From Taxillus chinensis (taxonomy: Eukaryota > Streptophyta > Magnoliopsida > Santalales > Loranthaceae), in contig CM042085.1 in assembly GCA_023512835.1 (NCBI GenBank), positions 5,586,062-5,650,061 of the forward strand: a stretch of 64,000 nucleotides of DNA, in the 5' to 3' direction. Under the pieces are notes generated by a model. It saw only the letters and a program-made list of their open reading frames with translations, had not been told where the DNA came from and searched no databases. Below, in pieces: positions 48,019-59,311 of the stretch. Numbering within the stretch: position 1 is the stretch's first letter; the number at the start of each line of letters is the position of its first letter. The position numbers and the translations under genes are program-made.

Positions 48019-51000
48019 GTCTATTCGTGAATAATAGCACCACCTACTCTTTCGTTAGCCTAGCTCGCCCCACATCTCTATCCCGCTCACCCACTACCAC
48101 CAGAGTACGAAGAAACCATGTTGGTCAAATGGTCAATAAAATATGAATTAAACCAGTAATTAGTTTGAAACTGAGCTTCCAAGGAGATAATTTTAATTAA
48201 CTTGGGTTAATTTTTTTTTTTTTTGCCGGGTTGAACTTGCACGAAGTCGCTTGGGCTTTTAAATATACTTTATTTAAAACGTGAGCGGAATTTAGAAACA
48301 TGGGTGTTTTTTTATTATTATTATAATATCGCCTTACAAGCGCTTTTGCAGCGTTCCTGGTGTAGACTTCCTATTCTCCTTTGACGGTGATGTGATGATG
48401 ATTATTATTATTAATATTATTGTTTGGCGAATCGTTCGCGCAGACTCTTTTTCACAATGAATGTTTGCGTGCACCAATCTTCATGGTTGTTATCTTCCGT
48501 TGTCGTCCGAGATTACGAGACTTTCTAGCAGGCTTTTAACGTTTTAACGGAGATTGGATTGGGCCCACGATCGCTTTTTTGTTGTCGGCTCCGCTCTCTG
48601 AGACTTGGGCTTTCTTTCGAAGATCGCATTTAACGTGGGCCTATGCGGAGTAAAGGCGGGTTTATTTATTGTCAGGCCTGTCTGTACCGCAAGCTATCAT
48701 TAATTAATTGGTATAAGAAAAGAACCCATCTTCAACCTCGCGCCACATACTTTCTCCAAGCGACATCATGCTTTAGGAGAATAAATAATAAATAAATAAA
48801 TCCATCTAAACTCGTCTGTGTTCCAACCAACAAAAAAAGGAATATTACTTTATTATTATATTTAAACTTGAAAATTAACAAACTTTTAAATAAATGAAAA
48901 TTACAATTACCCGAATAGACCTATTGTGTCAGTGCGCATTACAGGCTAATGTGTCAATACAATGACATACTATTAATGTAATGCAATAAGTTTCGGTCAC
49001 ATGCTCTCACATCAATTTGGTAATTGTGCGAAACTTACATATGGCTGCCTAAAATAGTATTCTTAAAAAAATACATAGTTTCATGTATTACAGCACTCAC
49101 ATAATCTTTTTTAACCATTTTTCTTAAATTTATAAATTTAATTATTTTTTACTTTCACGTACAAATATACATAGATTATCTAAATTACTATTTATATCAC
49201 TAAAATAATATTTATATTTTATTTTATTTAATAATAAATCTTGTATAATTTAATATGTAATAAAAGTAAATGTTATAAAAAACATAAAAGAGATAGATAA
49301 GATAATCTTTTTATATATAATTTAATAATTATATAGAATAAATATTAATTCTAAATATATTATGAAATACTATATAATTCAATGAAAAAAATAAATATAA
49401 GTCATTTGTTGTGGGAATAAATTTATGTTCTTTTTATTTCTTTCTTTAAATATAAGAAAATAGACTTTTATATGATTGCTACTAACACTCAATGACGAGT
49501 CAGAAGCAATAGGATAGTCTGTTGAGTAGTTTTATTATTGTTAATTTGATTGAATGAATTTTATGAATTCTAAAAGAAAAAAGAAAGAATAACATTACAA
49601 TTACAACATAATTGATTCAAAGGCAATACCATACCTTTTTTATGATCTATGTGTATATCATGGATCCCATATATTTCTCAAATGAATAATAATAATTTTT
49701 TGTTGTTCAATTTAAGTTTTAGTGAGATGATTCATAATTCGTCTAAACGCCTAATGCATGTGGAGTTTAAAGTTTTTGTCATCCCTCTAGTGTATGATAA
49801 AGCTCGAATCGGTGAAACTACTCCGATGGAAAGAGCATCAAAAATTATGAAGGAATCATTTTAGTATTTAAAAATTAGTATTTATGATTGATGGAGCATT
49901 TTAATTAATTAAGTAGTATTTATTGATTAATAATCTATCAAATAAAATATATCAAATTTGTACTAACTTTTTTCATTTAGCAATTACCAACGAAGGAACC
50001 CCATTGTCAATTTTTTATTGATTAATGTTTTACCAAAAAAAAAAGTTATATTCATCAATGATAAATAACCCCAAAGTTTCTAGCCCTAAAATCTTTGGTT
50101 GTGCTTGTTTTGTTTACCATTAATTTTCTATTTTAAAAATCTATTTAAAACTCATGTTTTAGGTTTTAAGTTATTGTCCAGTTGATGTTAGATTTATGTT
50201 GAATATAATAATATTATATATTTAGTAAGTTATAATGTTATATGTTAGTTTTTTATTTATACTAATCCAACGACATAGATAGTATTCCTGTATGGATTTC
50301 TTGCAAAACTTATCTGCAAATAAAATTTTCCTAAAAAATTGATATTGTAAGTTAAGAATTAGAATGTGTTCAATGACATTATTTTTAAAATATTTTGAAT
50401 AACAATAATATATATATGTTATTTGATAAACATATAAAATAAAAATAATTTTTACATGTTTTAGTATAATATTATTTTATCTTATTGCTAAACACACCAT
50501 ATAAAATTTTAGCTGTCCCAATTAAATGTTAAGTTTATTATTTTAAAAATTAAATTTCTTTATTTTTTATTAAACTATTTTAAGTTGATTTTGAAAAAAA
50601 ATATAATAATATAATATGATTTAGCTAAAAGAAATAATTATCTAAATTTTAAAATTTATTCGGCTAAGAAGTTAAATTTACTATTTATTTAACCGATCCA
50701 TTGTATAATAAGTTTTCATGTTGTTTAGCTAAAATATAATTTTAGTTTAGCCATGCTCCTATTAAGTTAGTTCACTGAATGCTCTAATTAAGGTAGGTTT
50801 AGGTAGTTAAATTGAAAATAAGTAACTAGAGAAATATTAGCCTAGGAACTCTCAACCTTTTGATTTCTGTGCTGTTGGAGAACCAAGAGCTGTCCCACCA
50901 TCATAATCTTATTAGACGGTGCCTGTGGAGTTCTGAATATGTCATTGTCCGAACACTGTCACTTTTTTTCCCCATTGCACTCTCCCTCCCTCAAGTTGTG

Positions 51001-51084
51001 TGTTTGTTAAAAAAATAATAATAATTCAAACAAATAAGCCCTGTTACTCCCTATCCTCATTCCTCATCCTCCAGTTTCAGCCCT

Positions 51085-51118
<34 letters not shown>

Positions 51119-51525
51119 TTATCGTATTGGTCTGCATTTGTGTCCTCTCTTATTTTTTTTGTCCTTGTGGTAATGGTAGGCCGTAGCATTAGTTTTTTTC
51201 CTTTCTACTTTCTCTCTCTGGGGTTGGTTTGTACTCCCCTACCAACAACCTACCACTCTTTTATGGTCTCTGGGAAGTGACTGTCCTGCTCCTCCCTATC
51301 CTCATCCTCCAATTCCCCCTTCCTCTCCCAACAAAAAATTTTCTGGGATTGACCTGCATTTTTGTTTTTTAATCTCAATTTTGTCATTTGTTAAGATTCA
51401 TTTCGATTTTGTGTGTTCTCTCTCTGGCACATTTAATGTAGGCTCAGAAACCTTCCATTAATTTCAATTTAATTTCTTTTTTTTTCTTCTGAATTCGTTG
51501 CAATTTTAAGTATTGAGTGCTTTGA
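48019..51525. other. AT-rich intergenic DNA
   Basis: About 3.5 kb with no intact gene. It includes a possible Copia relic at 50064-50120 and a (TA)n tract at 51093-51118 upstream of the receptor-like kinase gene. Confidence 0.5.
50064..50120 (+). pseudogene. Possible Ty1/Copia relic (very short)
   Basis: One frame reads NNPKVSSPKIFGCACFVYH, resembling the post-integrase stretch of plant Copia polyproteins (PRVFGCxCFVH). It is only about 19 codons and ends at a stop, so this is a weak call. Confidence 0.3.
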
Positions 51526-51627
51526 ATGAGGAATGCAGTCCACCTGTTTGATGGTATTACTGCTAGTAGTACTGACTGCAGGAGAGTCAGATTTGGAAGC
51601 ACTCTTGGAGCTCAAGAAAGGGATTGA
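51526..51627 (+). other. Upstream ATG overlapping the receptor-like kinase start
   Basis: An ATG seven bases before the main start codon opens a 33-codon frame in a different phase, ending with TGA at 51625-51627. It overlaps the signal-peptide coding region. If translated it would lower initiation at 51533. No evidence beyond position. Confidence 0.4.
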
Positions 51628-54600
51628 GATACAAGACCCTTCAGGGAAAATTCTTGTTTCATGGGATCCCAAATCAATGGCACCAAATAGGTGCCCCCAG
51701 AACTGGTTTGGGATCAGCTGTAACGGTGACCATGTGGTATCAATCACTCTAACTGATCTGGGTCTTATAGGTGATTTCAATTTCTCAGTTCTCACTGGCC
51801 TTACAATGCTTCAAAACATCTCCATTCAAAACAACCATTTCACAGGGACCATCTCGGGCATTGAGCTGATTGATTCCTTGGAATATTTGGACCTTTCCTG
51901 CAATTTGTTTCATGGGTTTATATCTTCTGGATTGACCAATTTGAAGAATTTGGTGCTGCTGAACCTTTCATCAAACAGTTTTGAAGGCACAGTTCCTTCT
52001 GGTTTTGGAAATCTTGCAGAGTTGAAGTACTTGGATTTGCAGGGGAATATGTTTTCTGGGGATGTCATGCTTCTTTTGTCCCAACTGGGTAGTGTGGTGC
52101 ATGTTGATATCAGCAACAATCGGTTTTCAGGATCCTTAGACCTTGGAAATGGAAACGCTGCTTTTATTTCCACTATTCAATATTTCAATGTTAGTAATAA
52201 TTCTGTAGCTGGGGAGCTGTTTGCTCACGATGGAATGCCATATTTTGACAGCTTGGAGGTGTTTGATGCCAGCAATAATCAACTGGAGAGTACAATTCCC
52301 GCCTTTAATTTTGTGTTCTCTCTGAGAATTCTTCGCCTTGGAGGCAACAGGTTATCAGGTTCTATACCGGAAGGTCTTTTGCAGGAGAGCTCAATGATAT
52401 TATCTGAACTCGATCTCAGCCTCAACCAGCTAGAAGGTATGTAGATATATTTGTGTTCTGGTAACATATGAAATCTGCCATGTGATGTTAGGGGTATCTT
52501 CTATAATATTTGTTAGGGATATATATATAAACGAAGTCTGTGATTTCTAATTTAACCAGGAAATAGGATGACATTTAACAAAATTGAAATGACAAGAAGA
52601 AATTTTTTTGTGTTACAAATTAATCTTTAATCATCAAAACTGTGCTTACAGCCTCTAGTTCTAAATCTAATTAAAGGAAAAGGCGACAGGCATTAGTGAT
52701 TGATTAGGCATATTTGTATTTAATGGCAAGCCACAATAGACAGAACTTTCATGTTGTATGTATTGTGCTGCTGAAGTTCTTTAGTTTAGTTAACAGGCTT
52801 TACTCATTATCCCCTTACAAATATGTGAATTCCTGGCAGGTCCAGTAGGAAGCATTACCTCTGAAACTCTGAACAAACTCAATTTATCTTCAAATGATCT
52901 ATCGGGATACTTGCCTCTAAAGATTGGGCGCTGCGCCATCATAGATCTGAGTAATAATATGCTTTCAGGGAACTTTTCCAGGATTTTGAGTTGGGGCAAT
53001 TATGTGGAAAGCATTCAATTAAGTTCCAATGCATTGACAGGTGCTTTTCCAAACCAAACTTCTCAGTTCTTGAGGCTGACTTCACTGGGGCTATCCAACA
53101 ACTCATTAGAAGGTGCTCTCCCACCCATATTAGGTACTTATCCAGAGCTAGAAGTGATTGATCTGAGTCTTAACCAGTTTAGTGGAGTACTCCTCCCGAG
53201 CTTGTTCGCCTCCGAAAGATTGACTGATCTTAACCTCTCATGCAACAATTTCACTGGATCAATACCTCTTCAGGCAATCAAAAATACTGCTTCCTCAGGT
53301 TCCTTGCAAAACTTGAGCTTGGTATCTCTTGATCTTTCGCATAACTCACTTACTGGACATTTGCCCCCGGAAATTAATGAATTCCATAACTTGGTCTATC
53401 TTAACCTAGCTAACAACCATTTTGGTGGGAGCCTTCCTGACAGTCTTCCAGTACGACTGAAAGAACTCAACTTGTCCTACAATAATCTATCTGGTGTTGT
53501 ACCTGAGAACTTGAAGAGGTTTACTTTCTCGGCATTTTATCCAGGAAATCCATTATTGACTTTCCAATTGTCTCACTCTTCACCAAAAGATGAGCCAAAT
53601 CTAAATTTGAGAAAGCACAAACCCTCATTAAAACCTGTTGTTAGGGGGACCCTTATCGCTGTTTTGGTCATTGGCACTGCCATTATCGTTCTTATGTCCG
53701 TAATGATATATTGCAGAGCACACGAACAGGAAGCTCAAAGGAAAATAGTGAAAGATAATGGTGTAGATAACGGCACAGACACAGATCAATCATTGTCTTT
53801 GTTTAAAGTGCCACAAGATCAAGCATCTTCATCCATTCAGGAGCTTGGGGGCACTTCATCATCAAGAAGGTCTAAATACCCTGCCCTCCATGTAAAGAGT
53901 GCGAAGGATGGAGAAGAAATATCTTCCCCCGTATCCATCTTCTCATCCTGTAATTTGTCGCCTTCTGAGAACCAAAGTCCCAGTGTTCTCCTGGTGACTT
54001 CCCCCGATAAACTTGTTGGGGATCTACACCTATTTAACAGTTCCTTTATGTTTACAGCAAAAGATCTGTCTCTTGCTCCGGTAGAAGTTATTGGGAGGAG
54101 TTGTCATGGTTCGTTGTATAGAGTGGAACTTGGTTGTGGTTATGTGTTAGCTGTGAAAAGACTGAGGAGGGGAGTTGCAAAGGGAAGGAAGGAATTTACA
54201 AGAGAAGCGAAAAAGCTTGGAAACATCAGACATCCAAATTTAGTTTCTCTGCAGGGTTATTATTGGGGCCCAAATGAGCATGAGAAGCTAATCATATCAA
54301 ATTATATTAATGCACCTTGTTTGGCACTATATTTGCAGCGTAAGATCTTGTCCAGACCGAACTTCCAGTTCAGCTAATTTTCTTTTCCTTTTTGACCTTT
54401 TTGAATCTGATTATACAGGTATATGAATCCCTTTATACTTTAATCAGTGGTCATTGGCCAAATTGTCCAGAGGTTGTTATTTAACTTAGATGCCATTTGA
54501 ACTCTCTTTTAACACGAACTTTTAGCAATTTTGGTAGTGACCAGTGATTATGAAGCTCTGTTTATGGAGTTTCTCAAGAACCTACTAAGAAAAATCTTTT

Positions 54601-55467
54601 ATCAAATTTATCTGCTTTTAGACACTGCTCCATTACTGTTTTTGATGAATTTATCCAACTTTAATAAATTAAAAAAAAATAAACATGCTTTTAAGATAGT
54701 GTTTGGTGTTTTTAATGTTCGTGTCTCTCTCTGCCCTCAACTTATGAACTTCATTTGTTGATAACAGCGGGCTTTCAGTTAAAAAGAAGCACTGCATTAT
54801 TTACTTTTAGTTGAAAATTGAAACGGAGTTTTGCAAATGTTGCTTAAGCAAGTCTGCATGTTTTCTGTGATCTACAGAGACGGAGCACAGGGAATTATTG
54901 CCGCTGTCTCTGAATGAGCGACTGAAGGTTGCTATTGACATGGCTCGCTGCCTAAACTATCTCCATAACGAGAGAGCCATCCCTCATGGGAATCTAAAAT
55001 CCACGAACATCTTGTTGGGATCTTCCAACTCGAATGCTCTTCTCACCGATTACAGTCTTCACCGCTTAATGACACAGACGGGCACAGCGGACCAGGTCCT
55101 GAATGCAGGTGCTCTGGGTTACCGGCCACCCGAATTTGCCCACTCAAGCAAGCCATGCCCGTCGCTCAAGAGTGATGTTTATGCTTTTGGGGTGGTCTTG
55201 ATGGAGCTCCTGGCTGGAAGATGCTCTGGGGAGATGGCCGCTCGCAATGCAGGTGGGTTTTGTCTAAGTGATTGGGTAAGAATGCTGGCAGCAGAAAACC
55301 GGGCAAGTGAGTGCTTTGACAGGCGGATTACGGGGATGCGCGATGGACAGCCACCACCCACGGGTCTTGATGATATGCTGAAGGTGGCACTGAGATGTGT
55401 GCTCCCAGCATCCGAAAGACCTGACATGAAAACAGTATTTGACGATCTTTTATCAATCATGTTGTGA
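51533..55467 (+). CDS. LRR receptor-like pseudokinase (At5g10020-like), three exons
   Basis: Exons 51533-52436, 52840-54339 and 54878-55467. Introns are GT-AG and the joined frame stays open for 997 residues (Arabidopsis At5g10020 is about 1050). Signal peptide, about residues 1-17. An N-terminal LRR cap with LLELKKGI...SW and a CPQNWFGISC motif is followed by about 20 leucine-rich repeats. A membrane segment lies at about 571-592 (GTLIAVLVIGTAIIVLMSVM), then a Ser-rich juxtamembrane region and a kinase-like domain from about 713. The Lys of subdomain II is present (AVKRL, K741). The catalytic HRD is replaced by HGN (838-840) and DFG by DYS (859-861), and the Gly-rich loop is degenerate (GRSCHGSLY). 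It is therefore probably catalytically inactive, as annotated for its relatives, including GHR1. Likely a plasma-membrane signalling partner; the ligand is unknown. Confidence 0.92.
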
Positions 55468-57540
55468 TCAGTTGTAACAGATCACTTGAAGCAGTTAAAT
55501 TCATCAGCAAGTCATTGTTTCTTTCCTATATTTATTTTTTTAAACCTTAGTGTTGTTAATGTGATTATAGGATTGCTGTAACCTGTAACAAATGTTGTTA
55601 GGCAATGAGAAAAACTGATCACTGTAAAATACTTGGAAAATTCATCATGGGAAAAAATAGGTGTTGCACGGTTTATAGTTTCGAGCCTCTAGTTTCTGTG
55701 TAAACGCCGGAAGGTGCGCTAATATTGATTTTGACCGGCTTGAGCATGAGAAGCTGAGAACGCATTTGGTGCCGTTTCTTCAGCGTTTTGTGAATGTGAC
55801 AGCTTTTGGACTTCTCATCCCCATTTTCCAATAACGTGTTAAGTCGCTGTTGTTGATTAGCGGGCGGGGTGTGTGAATAGTTGACATATTGGATTGTTAT
55901 GTTTTTGTTGCTGTTTCCTGCTTGACATGTTTTTTGGGGTCCTAAGTGTCGGTACATATAAAACGGGTTAAGCTCAAATTCCTTTCCCAAAACTGGTGAG
56001 CTAATGAGCTAATGAAACTCAAAATCCTTATCAAATGGGAAATTATTTTTCTACTAATAGTTTTCTTAACAAACATGTTATCTCACATCAATCATAAGAA
56101 GAACACTCGCCTCCCAAAAATATTGTTAGGACATATTTATTTTATCTATTTTCTTTTTCATCCTTAAAATATAATAATTATTTTTGAATAAAAAAAATTA
56201 AAAGTTAAAAATTAAAAGTAATATTTTAAATTTTAATAGCACTTAGAATTAAAATATTTTTTTATTCAAAAATGACTATCAAATTTTAAGTTGGAAAATA
56301 TAAAACAATCTGCTACTACTTTTTTGGGTTCGTTTTGAAATATTCATAAGATAACATTAATATCATGAAATGCTGTATGCTAATATCACCAGAAAACAAA
56401 AATCCAATAATGACTTAAAGAGTTTGGCAACCTCAAAATCATCAACACTGACTATAGGGTGGATTGATGATTAGTTTTTAAAAGTGTGATTTGCATTTCA
56501 ATTTTTATAATTTCATAAGAATTTATATTTGACACATGAAATTGAGGGGAGCTTATGATGGGATGCTAAAAGCGATTATAGAACCAAATTAAGGAGCTAA
56601 AAAACAGAAATTATTATTATTTTAAAATTATAAAACTTATTGTGTATAAGTTTATTTTCAAATATTTGTTCGACCAAAATGTCAAAAAGTGAAATGACCA
56701 CTTTAATCCTAAAGGGCATACATAGACAAGCTTACTACTATGTCATATTATCGAGTACTCACTCATTTGACATCTCAAACACTCTCGAACAACAAACTTA
56801 TAATATTTAAACTATTAATTGATATATATTTCTCCTATGTAGGATAAGATATGGAGCATTTAACATCTCAAGCAATCAACTTATCAAACAAACTTATAAT
56901 ATCTAAACTTTAACTTGATATGCATTCAATATTCATATACAAGATATTAAACACTTATCACCTTCAACAGATAAACTATCAAGGTTGCATATCTTAAGGA
57001 ATCTGGGGTATACTTATGGCGGAAATATCCCAACCCATTTAGTAATCGAATTAGAGTAAAACATTCAAACATCCGCTAATGATAATAATATTAATAATAA
57101 TCATCATCATCGCTCACAGAGTCACAGTTATGCCCAATATTTCGATTCTTGATGCTTCTACACCCCAAAAAAAAAGCCACGTGACACGATCGCAGATCCG
57201 GAAATAATTTCAATATAACATCAAATAACTTAATCACATTACGCGCCGTCTTAATAAATAATAAATCATTAGAAGCAAACAGCAAACACGTATACGTGTA
57301 CGTCGATTACACGCGCAACGGAACGGGACTGGACATGTAGCACCGCTAGCTGTCTTTCACTGCCACTGGTAACGGGCCCCCCACTCACCCTCCAAGTTTA
57401 CTTGTGTGACCGGCTTTGGCGCTGCTCACAGCTCGCATACAGACAGCCAGGCACACACACACGGCCACACTCCACACGGACCACACCATAAACACGCCAG
57501 CACGGGGGCGAAATCGTCAATTCACATATAAACCGCGGAT
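55468..57540. other. Intergenic DNA between the receptor-like kinase and NHL genes
   Basis: Two kilobases without a supportable gene. It contains the imperfect direct repeat listed separately at 56771-56924. Confidence 0.5.
56771..56924 (+). repeat. Imperfect direct repeat of about 60 bp
   Basis: Two copies (about 56771-56830 and 56863-56924) share CATCTCAA, then AACAAACTTATAATAT.TAAACT and TTGATAT. Probably a local tandem duplication. Confidence 0.6.
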
Positions 57541-57579
57541 GATTGTCACTGTCGCGTGCCCGCCGCGTATCGTCTGCTT

Positions 57580-57586
57580 CTCTCTC

Positions 57587-57627
<41 letters not shown>
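57580..57627. repeat. (CT)n tract in the NHL gene leader/promoter
   Basis: Nearly pure CT repeats followed at once by TTTATATG, a TATA-like sequence about 185 bases before the start codon. Confidence 0.9.
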
Positions 57628-57629
<2 letters not shown>

Positions 57630-57816
57630 ATATGTGTCCTGTTTTTCCATTTGCAATGAGTCATTCCCACCTTCGTTGGTTGCTTTACTCCTCTACTCTC
57701 CTTCATCGGACACACCCAAAAGAGCTTCACCGGTGTTGTTGACTCAACTGCTTGTTTTACACATTTGCGTATTGTGTTTCTCGCATCGCAATTGTGTGTT
57801 TTTGATTGATCGCTAA

Positions 57817-58611
57817 ATGGCCGACCGGGTCCACCCGCAACCCCAGGGCTCATCGTCGCCGCCGTCGTCGTCGTCCTCCGAAACCAAGCCACTGACATCG
57901 AACCAGGGTCCGAAGCCTGGAACCTACGTGGTTCAGATCCCCAAAGATCAGATCTACCGATACCCTCCCACTGAAAATGCTCGCCGCTACGAGTCCCTCA
58001 CTCGCCCCAAACGTCGCCGCTCCGGATGCTGCTACTTCTGCTGCTGCCTCTGCTGCGCCGCCGCCTGCTTCGTCGTCGCCCTCGCCGTCGCAGCCGCCGT
58101 CCTCTACCTCGTTTTACGTCCGAAGCTCCCCGAGTACTCCGTCGGCGCCGTCTCCGTCGCCGGATTTAACTTCTCCTCCGCCGCGGCGCTGTCCTCCGTC
58201 TCCCCCTCGATCAACGTAACCGTCCGCGCCGACAACCCCAACGACAAGATCAGCATCCGTTACCTCGGCGGGAGCGCCGTCGGCGTCTACTACTCGGACG
58301 TCGCCCTGTGCGACGGCGTGCTGCCGAGGTTCCGTCAGCCGGCGAATAACGTGACCCAGTTCCGGACGGCGTTGAAGCGGTCCTCCGCCCTGGCTTTGAA
58401 GTCCTCCGATCGGACGGCGCTGGTGAAGGCGCAGAGGTCGGGGAAGGTGCCGCTGACGATTAAGTTGAAGGCTCCCGTTAAGATACAGGTTGGCGCCGTC
58501 TCGACGTGGGAGATCACCGTTAAGGTCTCGTGTGACGTAACGGTGAATGGGTTAACGGCGAAGTCGAAGATCGTTTCCAATGACTGTAGCGTCAGGGTCA
58601 AGCTGTGGTAG
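57817..58611 (+). CDS. NDR1/HIN1-like (NHL) protein with LEA_2 domain
   Basis: Intronless gene of 264 residues. The N-terminal cytosolic part is rich in Pro and Ser and holds YVVQIPKDQIYRYPPTENAR (residues 37-56), a block typical of NHL6/NHL13-type proteins. A basic stretch (KRRR, 65-68) precedes a Cys-rich membrane segment, about 71-100 (CCYFCCCLCCAAACFVVALA...). A LEA_2-type domain follows, about 125-240, with NVTVRADNPNDKISIRY and VYYSDVALCDGVLP. NHL proteins are type II plasma-membrane proteins related to NDR1, linked to defence and, for some members, abiotic stress. The coding sequence is clearly more GC-rich than its surroundings. The start is the first in-frame ATG and gives a family-like N-terminus. 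Relation to a single Arabidopsis member cannot be fixed by eye. Confidence 0.92.
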   Translation: MADRVHPQPQGSSSPPSSSSSETKPLTSNQGPKPGTYVVQIPKDQIYRYPPTENARRYESLTRPKRRRSGCCYFCCCLCCAAACFVVALAVAAAVLYLVLRPKLPEYSVGAVSVAGFNFSSAAALSSVSPSINVTVRADNPNDKISIRYLGGSAVGVYYSDVALCDGVLPRFRQPANNVTQFRTALKRSSALALKSSDRTALVKAQRSGKVPLTIKLKAPVKIQVGAVSTWEITVKVSCDVTVNGLTAKSKIVSNDCSVRVKLW

Positions 58612-58658
58612 GGTGTAGGAGAATTGGGAATCATGTTTGGCCTTGTCCGAATTCATTG

Positions 58659-58660
<2 letters not shown>

Positions 58661-58700
<40 letters not shown>
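58661..58700. repeat. (ATT)n microsatellite in the NHL 3' flank
   Basis: About 13 repeats of TTA/ATT, some 50 bases after the stop codon, probably in the 3'UTR. Confidence 0.95.
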
Positions 58701-58702
<2 letters not shown>

Positions 58703-59311
58703 ATTTCTTTTTGGGTCTTCCTCCTCTTTGTTCCGGGCTGGTGACCGGGTTGTATAATATATAATACATACAGACAGGCAGCTCTACGTTTTATTGATTC
58801 GTTGTTCATCTTTTATTTACTTTCAATCTTTAAAAAGTTCTTCAAATTAGGTTATTCTAATCACAATCCAATCCTTGATTTTAAATAAAATACCAAGCAT
58901 ATGGGTAGTAACAAAGTAACAATTCAATCCTTGAATTGGGTACTCACAACTCAATCCTTGATTTTAATGTATATGTACGAATGAATCTAAATTTAAGAAT
59001 ACCATAACAGAAGCAAACGTGTAATCGATTATATTACTTGTTGCTAACTCCACAATAAATTGGATGGTTTCTAAATGAGTCCATAACTTCAAAATTATTG
59101 TAAGTCATTATAGTATATTATTTTTAAGGGGCAAAGTATTCTCAGGCACAGCTTTATGTTGCAAACGCCACTTCAGGTTCATTCATTCCTCAATTGAATC
59201 AAAAATACTATACCCATTATATGATTTTGGCCCCATATACAAATGTCATGCCTCATTCTATGAATCCCCCTTATTTTAAACATCAGGGGGTGGGGTGAAA
59301 AAAATCCACCA
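58701..59311. other. Convergent 3' flanks of the NHL and DUF632 genes
   Basis: No gene seen. The two neighbouring genes point towards each other here, so both 3'UTRs should lie in this stretch. Confidence 0.5.

Noticed and set aside
49649..49864. 71-codon frame in intergenic DNA
   Set aside because: No recognised domain, AT-rich composition like the surroundings, and no paralogue in the window.
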